DNA of 11,125 nt from Anaerofilum sp. (GTDB lineage Bacteria > Bacillota > Clostridia > Oscillospirales > Ruminococcaceae), in assembly GCA_020024115.1 (NCBI GenBank), contig JAHHUF010000052.1, positions 1-11,125 on the forward strand. The letters run 5' to 3'. Positions 1 through 7,466 of the stretch are shown here, piece after piece. Below the pieces are notes generated by a model that searched no databases, was not told where the DNA came from, and worked only from the letters and a program-made list of their open reading frames with translations. Every line of letters begins with the position of its first letter. The stretch's first letter is position 1. A program made the translations under genes and the position numbers.

Positions 1-1
1 A

Positions 2-472
2 GATAATATGGAACAAATTGGTTGTGAATTAAAAGAGCCGTTAGACTCACGCTGGTTTGATTTTTTCATAAATAAAAAATGGGATAGTTCTCTTTTTCGA
101 TTGACACCATCAAATTCATCAGAAATCAATGAAAAAGTTGGAGAATATTTCTATCAAAAAGCCATCCACCCAACAACACAATACTTTTCATCCACTGATA
201 TTTGTAATTGTATGCAAATGATGAAACAATGTGGTTGTGATAAATTTGAAGGTATCCTTGAAGCACAATGCAAAGGGTATCCTAAAGCATCAGAATACAC
301 GTGGGTTCCAATTTTCACACAGTATAGAGAATATGCAGGAGAAGAAGCAACTTATCGTGAAGCCAAAAGAGTGGTAGATGTTTATAATAAGCGATTCCAA
401 AACGGAAAACTTGCACAAACAGTAAAAGATATTTTGATAGAACATGGATTTTTTAAGGTAGAAGGAGAATAA
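2..472 (+). CDS. C-terminal part of an unrecognised protein, first visible gene of the MoxR-DUF5682-VWA operon
   Basis: The reading frame is open from the first bases of the window to TAA at 470-472. The ATG at 8 is probably an internal Met, because the few visible bases before it contain no ribosome binding site and no in-frame stop. The visible 155 or so residues are soluble and mixed in charge, with no signal peptide or membrane segment. Counting from the Met at 8, there is a C-x-C-x6-C-x-C cluster (Cys66, 68, 75, 77) and another Cys at 88. It could bind a metal, but the surrounding residues look helical, so it may be chance. The stop lies 4 bases before the MoxR gene, and the MoxR ribosome binding site is inside this gene's end, so the two are co-transcribed. 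Related operons elsewhere carry large DUF4132/WGR or SWIM zinc-finger proteins beside these genes, but I cannot assign this fragment to either. Confidence 0.75.
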   Translation, partial: DNMEQIGCELKEPLDSRWFDFFINKKWDSSLFRLTPSNSSEINEKVGEYFYQKAIHPTTQYFSSTDICNCMQMMKQCGCDKFEGILEAQCKGYPKASEYTWVPIFTQYREYAGEEATYREAKRVVDVYNKRFQNGKLAQTVKDILIEHGFFKVEGE

Positions 473-476
473 CACT

Positions 477-1556
477 ATGCAAACTGTACAAAGACTTCCG
501 GCAGAAGAATTGTTTAAACATGAAATTGAAGCATTGATTGCTACTGAAAAAGACCCTATTCCCACTGGTTGGAAAATGTCGCCTAAATCTGTGCTGACCT
601 ATATTTGCGGTGGAAGCGTGGGCGATGTAAATATTACACCCAAATATATTGGAAACCGCCGCTTGGTAGAAATTTGTATTGCAACCTTGGTTACTGACCG
701 TGCTTTGCTGCTGATTGGTGAACCGGGTACAGCAAAATCATGGTTGAGCGAACATTTGACCGCTGCTATCAATGGAGATTCTACAAAAGTTGTTCAAGGC
801 ACAGCTGGAACAACAGAGGAGCATATCCGCTATTCATGGAACTATGCAATGTTGATTGCCAAAGGGCCTTGCCCCGAAGCTATGGTAAAAAGCCCTGTTT
901 ATCATGCAATGGAGCAGGGAACCATTGCACGAGTAGAGGAAATTTCCCGTTGTGCCAGTGAAGTGCAAGATGCGTTGATTTCCATTTTGTCGGAAAAACG
1001 TGTTGCTGTGCCTGAACTGGGGGTCGAAGTTCCAGCACAAAAAGGGTTTTCTGTCATTGCAACTGCAAACACAAGGGACAAAGGCGTCAATGATATGTCT
1101 GCAGCATTAAAACGCCGCTTTAATATTGTTGTTTTACCTGCACCATCCAACCTGCAAACCGAAATGGAAATTGTTGAAAGTCGTGTGCATCAGTTGTCTT
1201 CCAGTTTGGATTTGTATGCACAAACCCCACAGGCTGATGTTATTGAACAGGTTGTAACCATTTTTAGAGAACTTCGCAATGGAGCAACATTGGATGGAAA
1301 ACAAAAAATCAAAACAACCAGTGGTGTGTTGTCAACAGCAGAGGCTATCTCTTTGCTGACCAATTCAATGGCGTTGGCGGGAAGTTTTGGCAGCGGCGAA
1401 ATTGAACCCAGAGACCTTGCGGCTGCTTTGCAGGGAGCAGTCATTAAAGATGAGGACAAAGATAGTGTATGCTGGAAAGAATATTTGGAAAATGTAATGA
1501 AAAAACGCGGCTCCGCATGGCGCCCGCTTTACAATGCCTGCAAGGAGCTGAATTGA
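477..1556 (+). CDS. MoxR-type AAA+ ATPase, YehL-like
   Basis: This is a 359-residue cytoplasmic AAA+ ATPase of the MoxR group. Such proteins use ATP hydrolysis to remodel or activate partners, usually together with a VWA protein. The Walker A motif GEPGTAKS is at residues 81-88. The Walker B region is at 150-156 and reads IARVEEI, with Glu-Glu where most MoxR proteins have Asp-Glu. The sensor-1 Asn is in ATANTRD (Asn198), and an Arg pair in ALKRRF (213-214) fits the arginine-finger position. A helical lid domain follows to the C terminus. The ATG at 477 is supported by AAGGAG at 462-467. The next gene begins 1 base after the stop, which indicates translational coupling. Length and gene order match E. 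coli YehL. The ATPase class is sure; its client is unknown. Confidence 0.93.
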   Translation: MQTVQRLPAEELFKHEIEALIATEKDPIPTGWKMSPKSVLTYICGGSVGDVNITPKYIGNRRLVEICIATLVTDRALLLIGEPGTAKSWLSEHLTAAINGDSTKVVQGTAGTTEEHIRYSWNYAMLIAKGPCPEAMVKSPVYHAMEQGTIARVEEISRCASEVQDALISILSEKRVAVPELGVEVPAQKGFSVIATANTRDKGVNDMSAALKRRFNIVVLPAPSNLQTEMEIVESRVHQLSSSLDLYAQTPQADVIEQVVTIFRELRNGATLDGKQKIKTTSGVLSTAEAISLLTNSMALAGSFGSGEIEPRDLAAALQGAVIKDEDKDSVCWKEYLENVMKKRGSAWRPLYNACKELN

Positions 1557-1557
1557 T

Positions 1558-3819
1558 ATGGCAACACCTGTTTTTTTCGGGGTGCGTCACCTTTCTCCCG
1601 CAGCAGCACACCATGTTCGACTTGAACTGGAAAAAGTGCAGCCGGATGTTGTTTTAATCGAAGGCCCTTCCGATTTAAACCATCAAATGAAATGGTTCTG
1701 TCATCCAAAAACAAAACTGCCAGCAGCAATTCTTGCTTATACACAAGAAAGCCCAATCTATACATTACTCTATCCGTTTGCAGTCTATTCTCCAGAATAT
1801 CAGGCAATTTTGTGGGCATATGAACATAATGTTCCATGTCGATTTATGGACTTGCCCTCTGATGTGTTTCTTGCGATTCGAGAAGAATCTAGCCAAAATA
1901 CAGACACGGAAGACAAAGCGGAACAAGCAGCTAGAACAACAGAACAGGTGTATATGCAGTTGGAAAAATTGCTGGGCGAATCACATGATACTTTTTGGGA
2001 ACGCCGCTTTGAACAAATAGATGAAAATTATATGCAAGCCACAGCAGAATTTGGCAAACAATTGCGACAGGCTGCAACCGATTCACTATATAGAACAGCA
2101 GAAAACCATGTTCGAGAAGCCTATATGAAACGAACTATTGTGCAAGCACAAAAAGAAGGTTTTGAAAAAGTGTTTTGTGTTTGTGGGGCATATCATGTAG
2201 CTGGACTGCAAAGCAATGAGCCACTTACAGATAAAGAAGAAAAAAGATTGCCTCGTGTTTCGGTAAGTACGACCTTAATGCCATATTCATACTATCGCTT
2301 GTCTGAGCGTTCTGGTTATGGTGCAGGTAATCAAGCACCAGCCTATTTTGAATTGTTATGGGATTCGATGTGTAAAGGGAACCTGGAACAAACTACCTAT
2401 CGTTATTTGACAGAGTTAGCAGCCAGACAGAGAAAACAGGGTCAAATGACATCTTCCGCAGAAGTGATTGAGGCATCAAGATTAGCACAAACTTTGGCAA
2501 AATTGCGGTCAAGTGAATACCCTGTGTTGCAGGATTTGCGTGATGCTGCAATTACCTGTATGGGGCATGGAAGTTTTTCCGAAATTTCAGTTTCAACAGC
2601 AGCCATAGAGATTGGAACAAAAATAGGTGAATTGCCACCAGGAGTTAGCCGAACCTCAATTCAAGGTGATTTTTATCGACAATTAAAAGAACTTCGATTG
2701 GACAAATATCAATCTGTTCAAGCACAGCAGCTGGATTTGGATTTGCGAGAAAATCTTCGTGTAAAATCTGAAAAATCTGCTTTTATAGATTTGAATCGTT
2801 CTTTTTTTCTTCATCGTTTGCGTGTTTTGCAGGTTGGCTTTGGAACACCTGTACAAAGTCGTCAAACAAATTCCAACTGGGGAGAATATTGGAATTTGAG
2901 GTGGGTTCCTGAAACGGAAATTGAACTGATAGAAGCATCATTATTGGGAGAAACAATAGAAACTGCTGCATCTTTTTCACTAAAAGAAAAAGCAGACAAA
3001 AGCAATGAAATTTCACAAGCTGCGGAAGTGTTTCAAGATGCTTTTTTGTGTGGAATGCCACAAGCAGCAGCCTATGCAATTTCTGTACTACAAAGACTTT
3101 CTGTTGATACAGCAGCCATTGAGCAAGTATCTAAAACAGCAGAACATCTTTCCACTGTAATTCGTTATGGAGATTTGCGCAAATTTTCTTCTGAACCAAT
3201 TATCCCATTATTAACACAATTGTTTTTGCGTGCTTGCTTAACATTACAGGAGTCTTGCAGTTGTGATGATGAAGCATCAAAGCAAGTGATGGAAAGCATT
3301 GAGCGTCTAAATCAAGTACAACTGAACCATGAATTTTTACAAGAACAGCAATGGATTGATGCATTAACAGCAGTTGCAGACCGAGACGATTTAAACACAA
3401 AATGTTCCGGTTTTGCAATGGCAACATTGATTGAACGCGGTTTGATAGATGAAAACCTGTTGTCAATTGAGGTTTCCCGAAGGTTATCAAAAGGGATTTC
3501 TGCCGATTTGGCAGCAGGCTGGTTTGAGGGTTTGGCAAAGAAAACCAGTTATTCTCTAATTGTGCATCTCTCTTTGTGGAAAGAGTTGGACTATTATCTG
3601 CAAGACTTGGATGAAGATGATTTTAAACGGGCTTTGGTTTTTCTGAGACGAGCATTTTCGGATTTTACTGCAAATGAAAAGAGTGATATTGCAGAAAATT
3701 TGGGAGAAATTTGGGGAGTAGAACCTGAGCAAGCAGCAGATTTGCTGATGCGTGCCACAACACAGGAAGAAGATGAATTTTTGCAAGGTTTGGATGAATT
3801 TGACTTTGGAGATATTTAA
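1558..3819 (+). CDS. DUF5682 family protein, YehM-like
   Basis: This 753-residue cytoplasmic protein has the usual marks of DUF5682. GVRHLSP is at residues 8-14, VLIEGPSD at 32-39, YPFAVYSPE at 72-80, an R-E-x-x-x-M stretch at 186-191, VCGAYH at 208-213, and a conserved SERSGYGAGNQAP segment at about 249-261. The G-x-x-H, later E-G-P and G-x-x-H pattern resembles the EreA/ChaN/TraB/TIKI hydrolase superfamily, so a metal-dependent or His/Glu-based hydrolase fold is inferred for the first 250 residues. The remaining roughly 500 residues are helical, and the last 20 are strongly acidic. The start is fixed by AAGGAG at 1542-1547. It sits between the ATPase and VWA genes, as YehM does in E. coli. 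The family assignment is firm; the biochemical role is unknown. Confidence 0.9.
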   Translation: MATPVFFGVRHLSPAAAHHVRLELEKVQPDVVLIEGPSDLNHQMKWFCHPKTKLPAAILAYTQESPIYTLLYPFAVYSPEYQAILWAYEHNVPCRFMDLPSDVFLAIREESSQNTDTEDKAEQAARTTEQVYMQLEKLLGESHDTFWERRFEQIDENYMQATAEFGKQLRQAATDSLYRTAENHVREAYMKRTIVQAQKEGFEKVFCVCGAYHVAGLQSNEPLTDKEEKRLPRVSVSTTLMPYSYYRLSERSGYGAGNQAPAYFELLWDSMCKGNLEQTTYRYLTELAARQRKQGQMTSSAEVIEASRLAQTLAKLRSSEYPVLQDLRDAAITCMGHGSFSEISVSTAAIEIGTKIGELPPGVSRTSIQGDFYRQLKELRLDKYQSVQAQQLDLDLRENLRVKSEKSAFIDLNRSFFLHRLRVLQVGFGTPVQSRQTNSNWGEYWNLRWVPETEIELIEASLLGETIETAASFSLKEKADKSNEISQAAEVFQDAFLCGMPQAAAYAISVLQRLSVDTAAIEQVSKTAEHLSTVIRYGDLRKFSSEPIIPLLTQLFLRACLTLQESCSCDDEASKQVMESIERLNQVQLNHEFLQEQQWIDALTAVADRDDLNTKCSGFAMATLIERGLIDENLLSIEVSRRLSKGISADLAAGWFEGLAKKTSYSLIVHLSLWKELDYYLQDLDEDDFKRALVFLRRAFSDFTANEKSDIAENLGEIWGVEPEQAADLLMRATTQEEDEFLQGLDEFDFGDI

Positions 3820-3822
3820 AAC

Positions 3823-3829
3823 AGGGAGG
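3823..3829 (+). promoter_or_regulatory. Ribosome binding site that decides the VWA start
   Basis: AGGGAGG lies 10 bases before ATG 3840 but only 1 base before the in-frame ATG 3831. Normal spacing therefore favours 3840 as the start. Confidence 0.7.
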
Positions 3830-3839
3830 GATGTTGTAT

Positions 3840-5021
3840 ATGCAAAACGAGCAAATGGCTCGATGGCGACTGATTTTAGGAAATGAAACAGAAAAAGATT
3901 TCTCTGATATGGGAATGAATCCGTTATCTCAAGAACAACTTTTGATGGACAATGCTCTTGCGGCGATTTATGGAAATGGTGAAAATAGTTTTGGTTCAAA
4001 CGGAGCTGATTTGCATAAAGGTGGAAATGGGCCATCCAGTCCGCACATCACCAAATGGCTGGGAGATATAAGAAAGCTATTTGAGCCGGATATGGTAGCA
4101 GTTGTTCAGAATGATGCTATTGAACGAAAAGGTTTGAAACAATTGCTTTTAGAACCAGAACTTTTGGATACCTTAGAGCCAGATTTGAATATGGCATCCA
4201 CTTTGTTGATGTTGAAAGACCAAATCCCTAAAAAGTCAAAGGAATCTGCCCGTAAATTTATTCAAAAAATTGTGGATGAAATTAACAAAAGGATGGAAAG
4301 TCAGATTCAAAGAGCTGTTGCAGCAGCCTTAAATAAAAAAGAACATTCTCCATTGCCTTCTGCAGCTGCAATTGATTTCAAATATACAATTGCCCGAAAT
4401 CTTCGGAATTACAATCCGGATTTAAAAACCATTATTCCTGAGCGTGTTTATTTTTTTGATAAAGCAAATAAAGTAAATCGTTGGAATGTTATTTTGGATA
4501 TAGACCAAAGCGGTTCAATGGGGGAATCTATTATTTATTCTTCCATTATGGCGTGTATTTTGGCATCAATGTCTTCAGTAAATACACATGTCGTAGCATT
4601 TGATACACAAATTATGGATTTAACAGATTTATGCCAAGACCCTGTTGATTTGTTGTTTGGCTTTCAAATGGGGGGTGGAACAGATATTGCAAAATCTTTG
4701 GCATACTGCAAACAATATGTAGAATCTCCATCTAACACATTGTTTTTCTTGAGTTCTGATTTGGAAGAAGGCGGAAACCGTGCTGGATTGCTGAATCATT
4801 TACAAGAAATGAAAGAAGATGGTGTAACAGTTATTGTTTTGCTTGCTGTTGCAGATGGTGGACGCCCATATTATGATGAAACTACAGCACAAAGAATTGC
4901 GGCAATGGGAATTCCTTGTTTTGCTTGTACCCCTGAAAAGTTACCGGAACTTTTAGAGTGTGCATTAAAAAAGCGTGATTTGATGGAATTTTCCAAACAA
5001 ATAAAACATAAAAAAGTATAA
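3840..5021 (+). CDS. VWA domain protein with intact MIDAS, YehP-like
   Basis: This 393-residue protein has a helical N-terminal half (about 1-200) and a C-terminal von Willebrand factor A domain. The metal-ion-dependent adhesion site is complete: DQSGS gives Asp222, Ser224 and Ser226, GGGTD gives Thr281, and the SSD motif gives Asp307. It should bind Mg2+ or a similar ion and contact partners through it. VWA proteins encoded beside MoxR ATPases commonly act as the partner or substrate adaptor. The start is placed at ATG 3840 rather than the in-frame ATG at 3831, because the GGGAGG ribosome binding site directly abuts 3831 but is well spaced from 3840. Starting at 3840 also puts the family-like ARWRLILG stretch near the N terminus. 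It is the last gene of the operon, with tandem TAA stops running into the terminator. Confidence 0.92.
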   Translation: MQNEQMARWRLILGNETEKDFSDMGMNPLSQEQLLMDNALAAIYGNGENSFGSNGADLHKGGNGPSSPHITKWLGDIRKLFEPDMVAVVQNDAIERKGLKQLLLEPELLDTLEPDLNMASTLLMLKDQIPKKSKESARKFIQKIVDEINKRMESQIQRAVAAALNKKEHSPLPSAAAIDFKYTIARNLRNYNPDLKTIIPERVYFFDKANKVNRWNVILDIDQSGSMGESIIYSSIMACILASMSSVNTHVVAFDTQIMDLTDLCQDPVDLLFGFQMGGGTDIAKSLAYCKQYVESPSNTLFFLSSDLEEGGNRAGLLNHLQEMKEDGVTVIVLLAVADGGRPYYDETTAQRIAAMGIPCFACTPEKLPELLECALKKRDLMEFSKQIKHKKV

Positions 5022-5022
5022 T

Positions 5023-5063
5023 AAAAAGCTCACTGACAGATTTAGTTCTTCAGTGAGCTTTTT
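5023..5063. terminator. Bidirectional intrinsic terminator between convergent genes
   Basis: A perfect 14-bp inverted repeat (5023-5036 with 5050-5063) encloses a 13-base loop. The GC-containing core AGCTCACTGA is flanked by an A tract on the left and six T residues (5059-5064) on the right, so it can terminate transcription from either side. It lies between the VWA stop (5021) and the end of the minus-strand reductase (5069) and should insulate the two units. Confidence 0.92.
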
Positions 5064-5068
5064 TCAGT

Positions 5069-6607
5069 TTATTTTACTAAAAATTCTGCTGCAATTTCAT
5101 TAAATCTTTCTTGATGACTTGAAAACCATTCAGCATAGGTGCTGTTTTCTTGGGAAATCTCTTTTCCTAATGCAACCATAAATGAAGGAATATTTTTTTC
5201 CAAAATAGCTCCCATAGGTGTTCCAAAAGATTCCAAATTTTGCTTGTCTTGTCCTCCAACAATTAAACTAAATGCGGGATGTGCCACCTTGTCAATCATC
5301 TTTACTCCACCTACAAACCCTAATGTTCCAATTTGGTGAGTTCCACAACTGGAGGGACAGCCAGAAATATGAACTTTTGGAAGAACACCATCTGCAAAGT
5401 TGTACTTTTTGACTTCAGCAATCATTGCAGCTAAAAGCCCCTGAGAATCACGCACACCTTGCTGACAAATAGTTGCACCAATGCAAGAAACACTTGTTTC
5501 AAATAAAGTAGATGCACCATCAAAAGTAGCACTTAAAATAAGTTCAGCTTCTTTTGCAGTCAAATTCACGATATAAAGTGTACCATCCGGACCAATACGC
5601 AATTCAGTGTAGGGCATATCTTTCATTAAATTATATAATTCACGAGGTTTTGTTGTAGATAAATTGCCGCCAAAAGGATGGTAGGAAACAGCATACAAGC
5701 CATTTTGTTTTTGTGCGATAATACGAGAATGTTTAATGGTACCATCAGATGTTTTTTCAAACAAAATCTCATCTGGATGAATTTTTAAATCTTCAGTTTC
5801 AAAAGATTCGTTTAATGCTTTTGTAAATGCTTCTTTTAAACCTTCAGTTCCTAAAGTGTCCTGAAGATAACGAGTACGGGCTTTTGCTCGATTTTCATAG
5901 TTGCCATAAGTGGTAAATACACGAATCATCCCATCAGCATAGTACAAAATATCTTCTGCATTTGCATGTTCCGCAACACAAACACCCAGCTTAGGATTCG
6001 GGCCTAAACCACCAGCACAATAAATAGAAAAACTTCCATCTGATTGTGCTACAAATCCTAAATCGCGGAAAGTTGCATGAGTGGTATTGTTTGGGGTAGA
6101 AGAAAAAGCTACTTTTAATTTACGCGGCATGTGTATGGTGGTTACTCGGCTCAATAAATATTTAGCCATTGCATTTGACCAAGGACGAACATCAAAAAGT
6201 TCGTCTTTTTCAACACCAGCCAAAGGGCTTACCATCACATTACGAGGAAAATCACCACCACCACCACGAGTAACAATGTCATAGTCAAGGGCTTCTTTCA
6301 TAATAGCCACAGTGGCATCAGAGGAAAGATTATGAAACTGGATTGTTTGGCAAGTAGTTAACTTTAGTCGATCAATTTGATACTTCTCCACCATATTTGC
6401 AATAAATCCAAGTTTATTTAAAGACACAGCACCACCAGAAAGGCGCAGACGCAGCATATTTCCAGCTGTGCGTTGTGCGTAACTTCCAAAACCACCAGAA
6501 AAGCTTTTATATACCTTTTTATCCACTTCACCAGCTTCAAATGCATGAATTTTTTGTTCAAATAAGTTAATATCTTCTTTGAAGGAAGAAATCAATTTTT
6601 GTTCCAT
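5069..6607 (-). CDS. Nitrite/sulfite reductase, siroheme and [4Fe-4S] protein
   Basis: This is a 512-residue cytoplasmic reductase with the two-fold ferredoxin-like half-domain plus siroheme/[4Fe-4S] domain layout. It is expected to reduce sulfite or nitrite by six electrons. The cluster and siroheme ligands are intact: Cys375 and Cys381 in CIGATIC, Cys417 and Cys421 in CPSSC. GGGGDFPRN (about 116-124) and MPRKLK (160-165, with the two active-site-type lysines 163 and 165) match the family. The segment TTCQTIQFH (84-92) corresponds to TNRQTFQFH of E. coli sulfite reductase hemoprotein, so the substrate-binding Arg83 position is Cys86 here. The start is ATG 6607: AAGGAG (6619-6614) is 6 bases upstream, whereas an in-frame Met ten codons earlier has no such site. 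No electron-transfer subunit, siroheme synthesis or sulfate-activation gene is nearby. Sulfite versus nitrite as substrate cannot be decided. Confidence 0.93.
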   Translation of the reverse strand: MEQKLISSFKEDINLFEQKIHAFEAGEVDKKVYKSFSGGFGSYAQRTAGNMLRLRLSGGAVSLNKLGFIANMVEKYQIDRLKLTTCQTIQFHNLSSDATVAIMKEALDYDIVTRGGGGDFPRNVMVSPLAGVEKDELFDVRPWSNAMAKYLLSRVTTIHMPRKLKVAFSSTPNNTTHATFRDLGFVAQSDGSFSIYCAGGLGPNPKLGVCVAEHANAEDILYYADGMIRVFTTYGNYENRAKARTRYLQDTLGTEGLKEAFTKALNESFETEDLKIHPDEILFEKTSDGTIKHSRIIAQKQNGLYAVSYHPFGGNLSTTKPRELYNLMKDMPYTELRIGPDGTLYIVNLTAKEAELILSATFDGASTLFETSVSCIGATICQQGVRDSQGLLAAMIAEVKKYNFADGVLPKVHISGCPSSCGTHQIGTLGFVGGVKMIDKVAHPAFSLIVGGQDKQNLESFGTPMGAILEKNIPSFMVALGKEISQENSTYAEWFSSHQERFNEIAAEFLVK

Positions 6608-6613
6608 TGTATT

Positions 6614-6619
6614 CTCCTT
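6614..6619 (-). promoter_or_regulatory. Ribosome binding site that decides the reductase start
   Basis: On the minus strand AAGGAG is followed by 6 bases and then ATG 6607. This favours 6607 over the in-frame ATG at 6637, which would place this site inside the coding region. Confidence 0.8.
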
Positions 6620-6629
6620 TTGGCTATTT

Positions 6630-6673
6630 ATCACCATAATATACGCAATTATTTATAATATACATCACCATAA
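6630..6673 (-). promoter_or_regulatory. Candidate promoter of the reductase, flanked by a 10-bp direct repeat
   Basis: On the minus strand a TATTAT -10 candidate (6641-6636) has a poor -35 match, TGTATA (6664-6659), at 17-bp spacing. The sequence TTATGGTGAT (minus-strand reading) occurs twice, at 6639-6630 and 6673-6664, 34 bp apart. One copy overlaps the -10 region and the other touches the -35 region. This placement would suit a repressor or two-site regulator. The promoter call is tentative; the repeat is directly visible. Confidence 0.4.
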
Positions 6674-6747
6674 AATAAATTACAATAAATATTACAATTC
6701 ATTTTAGATATATAAATATATTTTATAGAATTATCAAATTTTTCAGC

Positions 6748-6776
6748 TTGTGTAATAAAGCGTAAAATGCTATAAT
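6748..6776 (+). promoter_or_regulatory. Extended -10 promoter for the HAD and SGNH gene pair
   Basis: A perfect TATAAT (6771-6776) is preceded by TG at 6768-6769, giving an extended -10 element. A weak -35, TTGTGT (6748-6753), sits 17 bp upstream, which an extended -10 can compensate for. Transcription would start near 6783, about 30 bases before the GTG start of the HAD gene. The whole 6608-6812 gap is very AT-rich and separates divergent genes. Confidence 0.72.
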
Positions 6777-6812
6777 ACTAAATAATGGAGAAAACAAAAA
6801 GGTGGTGTATTT

Positions 6813-7466
6813 GTGCCATTATACCAAGCGGTTTTATTTGATGTAGATGGTACATTGATTCATTCCAGTCCCGGAATTTTAGAAACAATGAAATTTACAT
6901 TTCAAGCTATGGGTAAAGATATTACAGGATTGGATTTGAGCCGATATTTAGGCCCTCCGCTTAGAACCAGCTTTGCAGAACATTTCAATAATGCAGAAGA
7001 TGTAGAAAAAGCCGTTTCAATTTACCGAGAGCGATATCATACACATGGTCAATTTAGATGTTCGCTGTATCCAAATGTAAAGAAGATGTTAACTGTATTA
7101 AAGGAAAATGGAATTTTATTATACACTGCTACCAGTAAACCACAAGAAGTTGTGATTCCTATTTTGCAGCATTTTCAAATTGCTGATTTATTTGAATATA
7201 TTGGCGGAGCATCTGTGGATGCAAGTCTTGACAATAAAACTGCTGTGATGAAACATGTTCTTTCCAGAAAAGAACTTCAAAACAAAAAAATCCTAATGAT
7301 TGGCGACAGAAAAGAGGATTTAATTGGTGCTGTTAACTGTAAATTAGATGCAGTTGGAATTTTATATGGATATGGTTCAAAAAAAGAATTGCAGGAATTT
7401 AACCCAGTATTTTATGCAAAAGATTGTTTGAGCCTTTCAGAGTGGATTTTAAACAGCAACTTATAA
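6813..7466 (+). CDS. HAD-family phosphatase, phosphoglycolate phosphatase-like
   Basis: This 217-residue cytoplasmic enzyme is a HAD subfamily IA hydrolase. Motif I is DVDGT (nucleophile Asp10, acid/base Asp12). Motif II is in TATSKP (Thr107/Ser108). The motif III Lys is probably Lys142. Motif IV is GDRKED (Asp165 and Asp169). Residues 15-85 form the helical cap. The TSKP and DVDGTL signatures resemble phosphoglycolate phosphatase/PGP-like proteins, but HAD substrates cannot be read from sequence, so the role may be general phosphate-ester clean-up. The start is GTG at 6813, with AAGGTGG at 6799-6805 seven bases upstream. It is the first gene after the promoter, and the SGNH gene begins 16 bases after its stop, so the two are co-transcribed. 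Confidence 0.9.
   Translation: MPLYQAVLFDVDGTLIHSSPGILETMKFTFQAMGKDITGLDLSRYLGPPLRTSFAEHFNNAEDVEKAVSIYRERYHTHGQFRCSLYPNVKKMLTVLKENGILLYTATSKPQEVVIPILQHFQIADLFEYIGGASVDASLDNKTAVMKHVLSRKELQNKKILMIGDRKEDLIGAVNCKLDAVGILYGYGSKKELQEFNPVFYAKDCLSLSEWILNSNL

Noticed and set aside
3556..4035. 159-codon minus-strand open frame across the DUF5682/VWA junction
   Set aside because: It is antisense to two well-supported genes, is rich in His/Phe/Leu as expected of a reversed frame, and shows no recognisable domain.
477..6607. MoxR plus VWA proteins as a metal chelatase serving the neighbouring siroheme enzyme
   Set aside because: The genes are convergent and separated by a bidirectional terminator, there is no large chelatase subunit, and the same cassette occurs in E. 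coli as yehLMP with no known link to siroheme.
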